Shown in pieces: positions 9,233 through 17,692 of a stretch of 64,000 nucleotides of DNA (positions are counted from its first letter, which is position 1; each line of letters begins with the position of its first letter). The notes under the pieces are model-generated. The model worked only from the letters and a program-made list of their open reading frames with translations, did no database searches and had not been told where the DNA came from. The stretch is from Gracilimonas sp040904925 (GTDB lineage: Bacteria; Bacteroidota; Rhodothermia; Balneolales; Balneolaceae), in contig JBBDSP010000006.1 of NCBI GenBank assembly GCA_040904925.1, forward strand, positions 1 through 64,000, given 5' to 3'. The position numbers and the translations under genes were made by a program.

Positions 9233-12200
9233 TTGGTGCGCGAGCTATTAAACCGTAAATACTTAATTTCCTTTTTCTACATCATCGTTTGTGTGATAGG
9301 GGTGGCGGTATGGCGTGTTTTGCCCATTGAGAGTACGCCGGAGCTGAACCTGCCTTCCGTTACGGTAAATTATAGCTGGGGAAGTACCACTCCGGAGATC
9401 ATGGAGCAGGAAATCACCCGGAAAGTAGAGCGGGAAGCGAATCGGCTGCGGGATGTTACTGACATCCGCTCCATCACGCAGGAAGGCCGATCCACGGTCA
9501 CCATCACTTTCAGGAAAGATGCTCCGGTCGATTACAGGGTGCTGGAGTTGCGGGAGTATTTATTTTCACTTGACGAAAATCTCCCGGAAAGCATTTCGCC
9601 GCCCACCATAAATCGGCAGGTTCCATCTGAACTGGAAGATCAACAAACCTTTATTGTTTATACACTGAATGGGGATCGGGCTCCCCGGCAGTTACTGGAG
9701 TATTCCAGGACTAATATCCGCCCAAAGCTGCTTGCCATAGATGGACTTGCTGAGGTGGCCATTCGCGGTGTGCAAGATCCGGCCCTGATGATCGAATTTG
9801 ATATCGAGCAGGTGGAGAAATACAACCTTTCCCCCCGGCAGATTTTAATACAGGTTCGTGAACAACTGAGCTGGCGTTCTGCGGGATTTGTGGAAGAGGG
9901 GATCTCCAGATACAGTCTTATAATCCCTCCAAAATTCAACAGCATTGCGGATATAGCCGGACTGAAGGTCGAGCTCCCAAACTCCAAAAAGCAACTGCTG
10001 CTGGATGATTTTGCGAAGATATCTATTCAGGACTATCCCGCCAAAACCATAAAACGAATCAATGGCGACCCGGCACTTACCATCGAGTTTGTGAAGGAGT
10101 CCGGAGCCGATGCTTTCACGCTCGCCGAAAATGTACTGTCAGCCATGGAGGAGATCGAAACTCAGCTTCCCGAAGGTTTGTCTCTGATGCTAACCGTTGA
10201 TTCCACCGAAGAACTTCGTCAGCAATTCGATGACCTTCAGCTTCAGGCCATTTTAAGTGGTATTCTGGTGTTTTTAGTGGTGATCCTGTTCATCAGGAAG
10301 ATAAGGGCACCCGTGGTTATTATTGGGAGCGTGGTATTTTCTGTGCTGCTGAGTTTGATCGTGTTGTATTTGCTGGGATACAGCCTGAATATCATTACGC
10401 TGGCCGGAATTACCGTGGCGCTGGGGATGCTGATCGATAATGCCGTGGTGGTATTTGAGCACCTGAATCCCGGACTTCCTACAGAAAGGTCAAAGCGAAT
10501 TTCACACATTACCAAGGAAATCGGGAATTCAGTGGTTCCGGTTTTGGGGAGTACCTTCACTACCGTGGGGATTTTTGTACCTCTGCTTTTCGCCCTCGAT
10601 GAACTCCGTATTTTCCTGGTTCCGCTGGCCGTGGCACTTACTGTAACGCTGATATGTTCTGTGCTGATCGCTTTTACATGGATTCCCTACGCGCTCGTAT
10701 GGCTGACACCGGCAGGCTCCGGAAAGAAAAAGCAGGGGAGAGCTAAAAAGCTGGTCAATCGTCTGCTGATGCGAAGTTTCCTAATCAAATCTAAACTCCG
10801 ATGGGTACTTCCGGTTGTATTGGTTGGATTGATTGGGATTCCGCTGTTTGCCATTGAAGAGCCGGACTGGGATGTGGAAGACGGAACCACATTGCCTGAA
10901 TTCACCCAGATCTATTTTGACAACCGGGATGCCATTGACGGATGGATCGGCGGACTTTCCAAGAGATTTTCAGACGAAACCTATTTCGGTAGTCCGTGGA
11001 GCCGCAATAACGAAGAAAGTGTGAATGTATATATCCGATCACCGCAGGGCACGCCGCTTTCAGAGATTGACAAGATCGTCAAGAATTATGAGACGATCGC
11101 GAAGCCCTATGAGCATGCATTCAAATATTATGAGGCCAATCTGTCTGAATATTTCGGGGCGCGGATTCGATTTGTGATAGATCCGGAATACCTCATACAA
11201 CCCGATCCCTATTATTTCTATGGAGAAGCGATGTATTTGGGGGCGCGGACCGGAAATGTAGCTACCTCGGTTTCCGGTTTAAATATTCAGGGAATCAGTA
11301 CCGGATTTGGTGGGAGCTACTCAAATCATTCCATACAGCTATCAGGCTTTTCTTACGACGAACTGCTGAATTTAGCCAAAGACCTGGAGCGGAGATTGAA
11401 AACGAGTCGCCGCGTGCAGGAGGTGGATATCAACTCATCCTATTATTCCCGAAGAGATGATTTCCGGCAGTATAAACTGCAGTTGAATGAGGAGGAGATA
11501 CTGGCCAAAGACCTGGATCGCAGGGAAGTGATCTCAACATTATTGTTAGATATCAACCCGGAAAATACGGTGGGTCGGGGAGAATTTGGCGGACAGGAAA
11601 TGTACCTGATCGGGCGAAGCGAGCGGGAGAAAGCCTTTGAAGAAGACATGATGAACAGAACCCGTACTTTTGGGGACGTGAATTTCAACATCTCCGCCAT
11701 CGGTGAAATTGTACAGGAAGGCGGGCTGAATGAGATCCGCAGGACCAATCAGTCCTATGAGCGGGTGGTAAGTGTCGATTATCTTGGGAACTACCGGATG
11801 GGACGGGATTTTATTGAGGAGGTTGTGGAAAATACTCCTGTTCCCGTCGGAGCCAAGATCGAATTTGGACGCGGTTTTTTGGGATTTGGAAACAATGACA
11901 GCTCCAGAAACTTTTTCTTTGTGGCTATTTTAAGTTTACTCAGCGTTTGGATGATCGTTTCGGCACTGCTGGAAAGTATCAAATATCCCATTTTTGTGAT
12001 ATTGGCAGTTCCGTACAGTTTGATCGGGATCATGCTTGGAACCCTGGCTAACGACCTTGCCTTTGACCGCGGAGCCATCGCCGGCTCACTGCTTTGTATC
12101 GGGGTTGTGGTGAATAACGCCATCTTGATCTATCACCAGAAACAGCTTGAAAACGGGAAAGGAATATTTGGCCTGCGCTGCTGGATGCATGTCTATAAAA

Positions 12201-12394
12201 AACGCATCCGGGCCATTTTGATCACCACCGTAACTACCATCACCGGACTGATCCCCATGATGATCTTTGGCAACAACGAGTTCTGGGAAAACCTGGCTAT
12301 TGTAGTTATTTGGGGGTTATCGGTGAGTACGATCTTGCTTTTAGTTATGACTGGTTTGAGGGTTAAAAGTGATGGGGTGAGGGTTGAAAGTTGA
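9233..12394 (+). CDS. RND-family efflux permease, second of two
   Basis: 1053 residues with the RND layout: an N-terminal helix, ESTPELNLPSVTVNYSWG (the family's P-E-x-N-x-P-x-V-x-V pattern), two large periplasmic loops and about 12 membrane helices. TM4 has LGMLIDNAVVVFEHL near residue 397 and TM10 has GVVVNNAILIYH near 957, so the proton-relay acidic pair is Asp-Asn and the lysine is absent, as in the first permease. The C-terminal porter loop is unusually rich in Tyr, Gly and Asn around residues 655-705. The start is TTG, or GTG one codon later; the ATG 14 bases upstream is in another frame. The protein is only distantly similar to its neighbour, so the pair may form a heteromeric pump or two pumps sharing the adaptor. 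Confidence 0.88.
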   Translation: MVRELLNRKYLISFFYIIVCVIGVAVWRVLPIESTPELNLPSVTVNYSWGSTTPEIMEQEITRKVEREANRLRDVTDIRSITQEGRSTVTITFRKDAPVDYRVLELREYLFSLDENLPESISPPTINRQVPSELEDQQTFIVYTLNGDRAPRQLLEYSRTNIRPKLLAIDGLAEVAIRGVQDPALMIEFDIEQVEKYNLSPRQILIQVREQLSWRSAGFVEEGISRYSLIIPPKFNSIADIAGLKVELPNSKKQLLLDDFAKISIQDYPAKTIKRINGDPALTIEFVKESGADAFTLAENVLSAMEEIETQLPEGLSLMLTVDSTEELRQQFDDLQLQAILSGILVFLVVILFIRKIRAPVVIIGSVVFSVLLSLIVLYLLGYSLNIITLAGITVALGMLIDNAVVVFEHLNPGLPTERSKRISHITKEIGNSVVPVLGSTFTTVGIFVPLLFALDELRIFLVPLAVALTVTLICSVLIAFTWIPYALVWLTPAGSGKKKQGRAKKLVNRLLMRSFLIKSKLRWVLPVVLVGLIGIPLFAIEEPDWDVEDGTTLPEFTQIYFDNRDAIDGWIGGLSKRFSDETYFGSPWSRNNEESVNVYIRSPQGTPLSEIDKIVKNYETIAKPYEHAFKYYEANLSEYFGARIRFVIDPEYLIQPDPYYFYGEAMYLGARTGNVATSVSGLNIQGISTGFGGSYSNHSIQLSGFSYDELLNLAKDLERRLKTSRRVQEVDINSSYYSRRDDFRQYKLQLNEEEILAKDLDRREVISTLLLDINPENTVGRGEFGGQEMYLIGRSEREKAFEEDMMNRTRTFGDVNFNISAIGEIVQEGGLNEIRRTNQSYERVVSVDYLGNYRMGRDFIEEVVENTPVPVGAKIEFGRGFLGFGNNDSSRNFFFVAILSLLSVWMIVSALLESIKYPIFVILAVPYSLIGIMLGTLANDLAFDRGAIAGSLLCIGVVVNNAILIYHQKQLENGKGIFGLRCWMHVYKKRIRAILITTVTTITGLIPMMIFGNNEFWENLAIVVIWGLSVSTILLLVMTGLRVKSDGVRVES

Positions 12395-12423
12395 TAGTTG
12401 ACGAGTTGATGTGGAATGAATAT

Positions 12424-12492
12424 GGACTGCAGAGTTCATTGAGACTTGATTCTCTGCGCGCTTTGCGGATACTTAGCGTTCTTTGCGGTTAA
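12424..12492. repeat. Diverged intergenic repeat, copy 2
   Basis: It follows the second permease and shares ACTGCAGAG, GCGCTTTGCGG, CTTAGCG and TTCTTTGCGGTTAA with the spacer upstream of the adaptor gene. Repeated CTTTGCGG words suggest a degenerate non-coding family. Function unknown. Confidence 0.4.
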
Positions 12493-12556
12493 CAAGACAG
12501 AGTCATATGAGTTTTAATCAGAATCACTAACCAATGAAAGGAATATTGAAGAATAG

Positions 12557-12691
12557 GATTGGTTGAATTTCGAACTGTGCTTTGAACGAAATGATGTCGA
12601 AAAAGAAGGTTTATATTTGAAATTAAAACAATTTCATAGTGATCCTCGTCCTATTCAAAAAATAAGATCAATAATTAAAATAGATAGCTAA
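12557..12691 (+). other. Possible tiny gene or gene remnant, about 42 codons
   Basis: Between the second permease and the propeller lipoprotein, a frame with protein-like codon use runs from a TAG at 12554 to a TAA at 12689. The only internal start is a TTG at 12563. The peptide begins NFELCFERNDVEKEGLY and ends IIKIDS. An ATG at 12535 opens a different frame that ends near 12565, so a frameshifted remnant is possible. The -7-like box TATATTTG (12612-12619) lies inside it and could instead belong to the downstream gene. I do not recognise the peptide. Confidence 0.3.
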
Positions 12692-12693
12692 AA

Positions 12694-13839
12694 ATGAAGT
12701 ATTCAGGTAACCGGGGTTTTAATTTTGTACTGTTCCTATTATTCGTAGTGGTGATAACCGGGAGTATTGCATGCAGTAATAATGAAAGCGCATCAACTGT
12801 TGAGAAGAGAGATGGAATTATTCAAAATCCGGCACGGGGAATGTTACAGGATGAAGCCCCACCGGTGGAATTTGAGCTGCTGGAAACCATAGATCTGTCT
12901 GAAATGGAAGAGCTTGTGATCGGCAGTATTGGGTATCTGCAAATTGATGAGGAAGGGAACTTCTATTTTATCGACCGGAGATTGAATAAACTGATCTCAT
13001 TGGATCCGGAAGGAAATCTGCGTTGGGCGACCGGACAGGAAGGGAAAGGTCCCGGTGATTTCGAAAACCCATTTGGGATGAGTCTTTATAATGACAAGCT
13101 GTACATCGCCAATATTCAGGGATCGCGTTTGGATGAATTTGATAAGGACGGGAATTTCATCAAGAGCTATGATCTGCCCAAGGATATTCGTTTTGCAAGT
13201 TTGGTGGATATCCGGGAAGATGGGTTGATCCTGATGAGCGGGGCTAACTTTGGAACGGTTGGAGCTTTAGTATATGCTATGGATCTCACTGACAGCCTGA
13301 GGATCAGAGAAAATATTAATATCATTGAAACCGAAGATGACCAATATACCCGGGCGACCATGCGCGGAGGTATTGAAATGCGGGATGAAGATTTTATTTA
13401 TTCTTTTAACACCCGATATGCCCATCAGATCTATGATTATGAGGGGAATCTTAAACTGGAAGTCCGCCGGGAATTCGACGGAACGGTGGGTCCCGGGATC
13501 TATGCCGAGGGAGGAAGCGTTAGCCTGTATGGACTAGGAAACATCAGCTCACCCGTTTTTCTGGATAATGGAAATTACATGGTTCAGGTTCGGTATCCCA
13601 TCAATATTGACGATCCTCATGCCTATGCCCGCCGTGCCTCAACCGGCGAAACAGCCGACCCGATCTACGAACGGTTTATCGATGTCTATAACGCTGATCA
13701 CGAACTGATCTACACCTTTGATGACTCAGAATTTGTGGAAGAACTGGGCGGCCTGACTGTCCGTGACAAAGAGGGATATTATTATTCATCTTTTGGTAAC
13801 GATCTGACGATTAAGAAATTCAGGATCGATGTGGACTAA
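12694..13839 (+). CDS. Lipoprotein with predicted 6-bladed beta-propeller
   Basis: 381 residues. The N-terminus has a hydrophobic stretch ending in GSIACSNN with Cys27, a good lipobox, so the protein should be an envelope lipoprotein. After a linker it carries repeating propeller-like strands: GYLQIDEEGNFYFIDRRLNK, then LISLDPEGNLRWATGQEGKG, then LYIANIQGSRLDEFDKDGNF. These resemble the '6-bladed beta-propeller' (NHL-like) lipoproteins common in Bacteroidota-type genomes. No catalytic residues are evident, and the ligand or partner is unknown. A -7-like TATATTTG lies about 75 bases upstream without a clear -33 partner. It follows the efflux genes but need not be part of their operon. Confidence 0.75.
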   Translation: MKYSGNRGFNFVLFLLFVVVITGSIACSNNESASTVEKRDGIIQNPARGMLQDEAPPVEFELLETIDLSEMEELVIGSIGYLQIDEEGNFYFIDRRLNKLISLDPEGNLRWATGQEGKGPGDFENPFGMSLYNDKLYIANIQGSRLDEFDKDGNFIKSYDLPKDIRFASLVDIREDGLILMSGANFGTVGALVYAMDLTDSLRIRENINIIETEDDQYTRATMRGGIEMRDEDFIYSFNTRYAHQIYDYEGNLKLEVRREFDGTVGPGIYAEGGSVSLYGLGNISSPVFLDNGNYMVQVRYPINIDDPHAYARRASTGETADPIYERFIDVYNADHELIYTFDDSEFVEELGGLTVRDKEGYYYSSFGNDLTIKKFRIDVD

Positions 13840-14236
13840 ATATTCTGCCTTTTTCAGAGAGCTATGTTTAAAGAAGGATTGAGTTTTATGTAATTAAAGC
13901 TTGAGGCGGAGACACCGTAGTGCAAATATAGTTTTGAGTTTCACCACCGGTTTGACGGAACCCTAACCCTGTCCCGGTAGGGACAGTATGTTTGTAAAAG
14001 AGTGCCAGCTCCAGGCCACGTCCCTTAGGGACGTTATATTGAGTTGGCTTCGGCGTCCTAACTTTACTCCATAACATACCGCACCTATGGCGCGGCGTAG
14101 TTTTGGGGTCATTGTTTTTACAAACATTGTGCTCCGATGGAGCAGGTTTTTTATTGGTCCCAGCCCGGGGTTTAAAACCCTGCACTTTCAGTGCAGCACT
14201 TTTCCGAAAAAATCTAAAAGATGGTATTATGGGTTT
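13840..14236. other. Intergenic region with an array of short GC-rich hairpins
   Basis: About 400 bases without a gene. Near-perfect hairpins occur at 13969-13986 (CTGTCCC-GGTA-GGGACAG), 14018-14034 (ACGTCCC-TTA-GGGACGT), 14130-14144 (TGCTCC-GAT-GGAGCA, followed by a T-rich run), 14168-14180 (GGGTTT-A-AAACCC) and 14180-14196 (CTGCACT-TTC-AGTGCAG). They share a plan of 6-7 bp stem with tiny loop but differ in stem sequence. They lie directly upstream of an IS200-type transposase gene, as REP elements do around REP-associated transposases. The link to that transposase is inference. Confidence 0.65.
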
Positions 14237-14674
14237 ATGGAAAAAGGAATGCGAAGGGGCAGCCATACGGTAAGTCGTCTGAGGGGTCACATAGTGTGGG
14301 TAACCAAGTACAGATATCATGTATTGGAAGGGGATATCAAGAAGCGATGTCGGGAATTAATCATTCAAGTGTGTGAAGGGGAAGAAGTCCAAATTTTGAA
14401 AGGAGTAGTAAGTAAAGATCATATTCACATTCATATTGAATATCCCCCTCGGGTGTCGATAAGCCATTTAGTAAAACGAATGAAGGGGCGAAGCTCGCGA
14501 ATTTTATAAAAGGAATATTCCAGCCTGCAAAAAAGATATTGGGGCAAGCATTTTTGGGCGACGGGCTATGGAGCCTGGAGCACAGGAAATATTACTGATG
14601 AGATGGTTCAACAGTACCTAGAGCACCATAGAAACAAAGAGGATGAAGATAACTCAGATTTCATCTTGGAATGA
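14237..14674 (+). pseudogene. tnpA: IS200/IS605-like TnpA transposase with an in-frame stop
   Basis: The N-terminal part contains HIVWVTKYRYHVLEG and the metal-binding HUH-type segment SKDHIHIHIEYPP, the hallmarks of Y1 transposases. Translation stops at TAA 14507-14509 after KGRSSRIL. The same frame then continues with KEYSSLQKRYWGKHFWATGY and NITDEMVQQYLEHH to a TGA at 14672-14674. That tail is the normal end of the family, and the Tyr in QQYLEHH matches the catalytic tyrosine helix. One nonsense change therefore separates the HUH motif from the catalytic tyrosine, and the enzyme is probably dead unless the stop is read through. The total of about 145 residues matches intact IS200 TnpA. No tnpB is next to it. 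Hairpin families flank it on both sides, so a REP-type (RAYT-like) transposase is an alternative to a simple IS200. Confidence 0.85.
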
Positions 14675-14679
14675 GGACC

Positions 14680-14724
14680 GGGACTTTCAGTCCCCACCCA
14701 AACCTCTGCACTTTCAGTGCAGAG
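14680..14724. repeat. Two hairpins with a shared ACT-TTC-AGT core
   Basis: Directly after the transposase frame, GGGACT-TTC-AGTCCC (14680-14694) and CTCTGCACT-TTC-AGTGCAGAG (14704-14724) form perfect stems of 6 and 9 bp. With the hairpin at 14180-14196 upstream of the transposase, three elements share the ACTTTCAGT core while their outer stems vary with base pairing kept. This pattern suggests mobile or selected hairpins rather than chance. Confidence 0.7.
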
Positions 14725-14733
14725 TGGTTTAGT

Positions 14734-15059
14734 CTCGTCACGGTGTTCTGCTCCGTGATGCCCAGAAGAGGCTCCGCCTCCAACAAAACATGTAAAGGCA
14801 CGTTTGCCCAACCTCCGAAAACCAATTTTTCACGATCACCTTCCGGGCGGATGTTTTTCTGTGTGGGAATTGTAATCCCTACGGGATCGTCTCTAAAATA
14901 AACTGTGTAGTCCGTTTAATTTGTGTTTCAACTGAATGAACAAAAGATCATGTTAATCCTATAAATCCCATGAATCATGGTTCAAAAAGAAAGAGTAAGA
15001 AGAGGAGGGGAAGACAAATCGTCCATCGCAAATCGGTCCATCGATCCATCGCATTTCAA
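14734..15059 (+). repeat. Long direct repeat, copy B
   Basis: Same-orientation counterpart of 4155-4616. It keeps the TCACGG/CCGTGA hairpin, GAGGC-TCC-GCCTC (14768-14780), ATCCC-TAC-GGGAT (14875-14887) and the 35-base identical run. It lacks two internal pieces present in copy A. The two copies bracket about 10 kb holding the RND pump genes, the propeller lipoprotein and the broken transposase. Confidence 0.8.
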
Positions 15060-15084
15060 CATCTGCGATTAACGATTTTTGATT

Positions 15085-15124
15085 TTCGAATACCGAATAA
15101 CGAATCAACGAATAACCAATAACA
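15085..15124. repeat. Degenerate TAACGAA heptad repeat after menE
   Basis: Successive units TTCGAA, TACCGAA, TAACGAA, TCAACGAA, TAACCAA run up to the menE stop codon. The same heptad appears as four perfect tandem copies right after menB at 22694-22721, the end of the other men operon. Function unknown. Confidence 0.6.
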
Positions 15125-15125
15125 A

Positions 15126-16610
15126 TCATCCAAATTTCTTAACCAATTCCCAGCGTTTCACTTTACCGGTATCGGTTTTTGGGAAGTCTTTGACGATCTT
15201 TAGAGCCTTTGGAATCTTGAAATCAGTAAGGGAATCTTTGAGCTGTTCCCGTATCTCTTCAATTTCAGGTGTTTTGCCATTTTTGAGTATGACTATGGCG
15301 GTAATTTTTTGCCCCCATTCCTCATCCGGAAGGCCGATAACTACGGCCTCTTTTATGGTGGGCAGCTTCTGCATGGCTTCTTCCACTTCATTGGGATTCA
15401 CATTCTCCCCGCCTGTGATGATAAGGTCAGTTCGCCGTGATTCAATGAACAAATGCCCGAATCCATTTAAATGCCCGAAATCACCGGTGTTGAACCAGCC
15501 GTCTTTATCAAAGCGTTGTCTGTTTTCATCTTCATTATAATAACCGTCAAAGACCTGTGGCCCTTTTAGCCACAATGAACCGGACTGGTTTTTACCCAAA
15601 ACCTTTTCATTTTCATCCCGGATCTGCATTTGATTTGGCGGGAAGGGTTTCCCTACACTTTTAAGCGGAGTATACATACCGGAAGGGGCAAGCAGGGGAT
15701 TGGCGATGATCTGTGCACAGGTTTCTGTCATTCCATAACTGGATACGATAGGAATGCCCCGCTCAGCTGACTTTCGTAAAAGTTCTTCAGAAATAGGACC
15801 GCCACCCAGTAAGATTGATTTGAATTCCCGATGGGTTTTAAAGAGGGAATCATCGAGCAATCGCTTTAACATGGTTGGAACCAAAGAAGCTGCCTGAAAG
15901 CGCTGATTCTCTCCCAGAAATTCTTTGACCATCTCTTCGTGGAATTCTCCCAGCCGATAAATAGCAGATTCATAAATAACAGATCGTAATATAATCGAGA
16001 TACCCCCAATGTGATTCAGAGGAAGGCAAAGCAGCCAAAAGTGATTGGGGTCAGGTTTGAAATTATTGGCAGAGGCTTCCGCTGCACTCAACATCTGCCG
16101 TCTTTTAAGCGGGACGATCTTGGGCTTGCTAGTGGTTCCTGAGGTGAAGAAATAACCAAATATCTGCTCTTTATCTATGGAGTCCGAATCCGGTAATTCC
16201 ATATTGCGGGTGTCATGCGTGAACGAATTGAGAAAGAAATTTTCATCCATTTTTATGACGTTGTCATCGCCGAGTCGGCTTCGGTTTTTGCTGTCACAAA
16301 AGATGAGTACCGGCTTTAGGGCATTAAGATATTTTTTCAGTTCTTCATTGCTGACCTTTGGATTGATGGGAATAAATGGGATCCCGAGTTTCCAGCAGGC
16401 TGCGATACAAAAGATGAGTACATCACTAGATTCAGCAAGAAAAGCTAACGGCCATTTCAGGGAGTCGGCTTTATTTTCCACCATATCCTTGAAGAAAGAG
16501 GTAAAACGATCCAGGTCACTATAGGTATACATACCTTGCTGAGAAGACAAGAATACGTGTGGCGCATCGCCTTTTTTGAACTCAAACCTATGTAACCGTG
16601 ATTTGAACAT
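15126..16610 (-). CDS. menE: o-Succinylbenzoate-CoA ligase
   Basis: 494 residues, an ANL-superfamily adenylating enzyme. The phosphate-binding loop FFTSGTTSKPKIVP is near residue 154, a GMTET-like motif (SYGMTETCAQ) follows mid-protein, GWFNTGDFG is near 367, and the hinge/C-terminal lysine region with PKTDTGKVKRWEL is near 475. It activates o-succinylbenzoate with ATP and CoA, the step before MenB in menaquinone synthesis. Family alone would allow other acyl-CoA ligases, but it lies 8 bases after menC, which follows menA, so MenE is the natural call. Cytosolic. Confidence 0.92.
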   Translation of the reverse strand: MFKSRLHRFEFKKGDAPHVFLSSQQGMYTYSDLDRFTSFFKDMVENKADSLKWPLAFLAESSDVLIFCIAACWKLGIPFIPINPKVSNEELKKYLNALKPVLIFCDSKNRSRLGDDNVIKMDENFFLNSFTHDTRNMELPDSDSIDKEQIFGYFFTSGTTSKPKIVPLKRRQMLSAAEASANNFKPDPNHFWLLCLPLNHIGGISIILRSVIYESAIYRLGEFHEEMVKEFLGENQRFQAASLVPTMLKRLLDDSLFKTHREFKSILLGGGPISEELLRKSAERGIPIVSSYGMTETCAQIIANPLLAPSGMYTPLKSVGKPFPPNQMQIRDENEKVLGKNQSGSLWLKGPQVFDGYYNEDENRQRFDKDGWFNTGDFGHLNGFGHLFIESRRTDLIITGGENVNPNEVEEAMQKLPTIKEAVVIGLPDEEWGQKITAIVILKNGKTPEIEEIREQLKDSLTDFKIPKALKIVKDFPKTDTGKVKRWELVKKFG

Positions 16611-16618
16611 ATACTCGA

Positions 16619-17692
16619 TTATAACTCCTTTAGTCCTTCGTAATGTAATGAAATTCCCAAACCAATTTTATCAGGAAACTTGATCTCAGGTTGATCTATC
16701 CAGTCATCCGAAGCAATATCTTGTTCCAGAAAAGTACCCGTTGCCAAGCCCTGAGCATGATCTGCATATATCAAACCGGCTGAAATTGCGGCAGTGGCAG
16801 CTCGACCGATCGCTGTTTCCAATGATGTAGTAAAAACGGTCTCAATATTATGAGTACCGGCAAGCTCATTTGTTACGAAAATTTCATTGAATGTACCCAT
16901 CAGCATTGGTTTTAAAATGACAAGGTTGGTAGCACGATCTTCTAATAACCTCGAAATTTCGATTTTGTTCCTTGCAGATTCATCGGCTGCAATAGGTATT
17001 TTAGATGAAGCTGTAACTTTTTTTAGATCCTGAATACGATCTTTTGAAACAGGTTGTTCACAGTACTCAATATTAAGGTCTTCCAGTGCTGATAAATTGT
17101 TTATGGCTTCATCCACAGACCACGCCTGATTTGCATCGATCCGTATTTTTAAGTTTGGATATTTTAGCCGAAGTGCTTTTAGAATGATCTGTTCTTTTTT
17201 GAAATCCTGTCCGACTTTGATCTTAAGAGTTCGAAATCCTTTTTCATATAGTTGGTCAGCTTCATAAAGTGTGGCGGATTTTTTTTTGATCGGCAGGGTT
17301 CCATTGTTTGTAATGGATGAGTGGAATCCAGGAAAAATATATTGCACCAAGGGTTTTCCCGATCGCTTTGCGGCGAGATCATATAGAAGCGTATCTAGTC
17401 CAAAACTAAGCGATGGACATTGATGGATCTGATCTAAAACACTAAGAGTGTCATTAGCTTCTCCCGACTCTATGGCTTTTTGAAGATGGTTCCGATTCAG
17501 AAGCAGTACCTCTTTAACCTGCTCAAGGCTTTCTTCTGAAAATCCCGGAAGTGGAGCTATTTCACCATAAGCTTCAGTCCCCGAAATTTTATCCTGATAA
17601 ACTAAGATGATGCCTTCCCGATGACTAAACTCATTCCCGGCTACCCGAAAAGGGGAAGTAAATGGAACACGATATGAGTAGATTTTCAGCAT
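16619..17692 (-). CDS. menC: o-Succinylbenzoate synthase
   Basis: 357 residues of the enolase superfamily. The catalytic pieces are in order: TLKIKVG with the KxK pair near residue 154, the metal ligands in RIDANQAW (near 182), EYCEQP (near 211) and AADES (near 235), and the second lysine in ILKPM near 258. It dehydrates SHCHC to o-succinylbenzoate. Its start codon shares one base with the menA stop (TGATG), which points to translational coupling. Dipeptide epimerase is an alternative within the superfamily, but the operon supports MenC. Confidence 0.92.
   Translation of the reverse strand: MLKIYSYRVPFTSPFRVAGNEFSHREGIILVYQDKISGTEAYGEIAPLPGFSEESLEQVKEVLLLNRNHLQKAIESGEANDTLSVLDQIHQCPSLSFGLDTLLYDLAAKRSGKPLVQYIFPGFHSSITNNGTLPIKKKSATLYEADQLYEKGFRTLKIKVGQDFKKEQIILKALRLKYPNLKIRIDANQAWSVDEAINNLSALEDLNIEYCEQPVSKDRIQDLKKVTASSKIPIAADESARNKIEISRLLEDRATNLVILKPMLMGTFNEIFVTNELAGTHNIETVFTTSLETAIGRAATAAISAGLIYADHAQGLATGTFLEQDIASDDWIDQPEIKFPDKIGLGISLHYEGLKEL

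Noticed and set aside
13886..14320. 144-codon minus-strand frame over the hairpin array
   Set aside because: It runs through several palindromes and overlaps the start of the transposase on the other strand; the translation is proline- and threonine-rich repeat read-through.
13969..14887. Possible CRISPR array because of repeated hairpins
   Set aside because: The hairpins differ in stem sequence and spacing is irregular; there are no constant direct repeats with unique spacers and no cas genes.
15079..15540. 153-codon plus-strand frame
   Set aside because: Antisense shadow of menE, serine- and phenylalanine-rich as expected from reverse reading.
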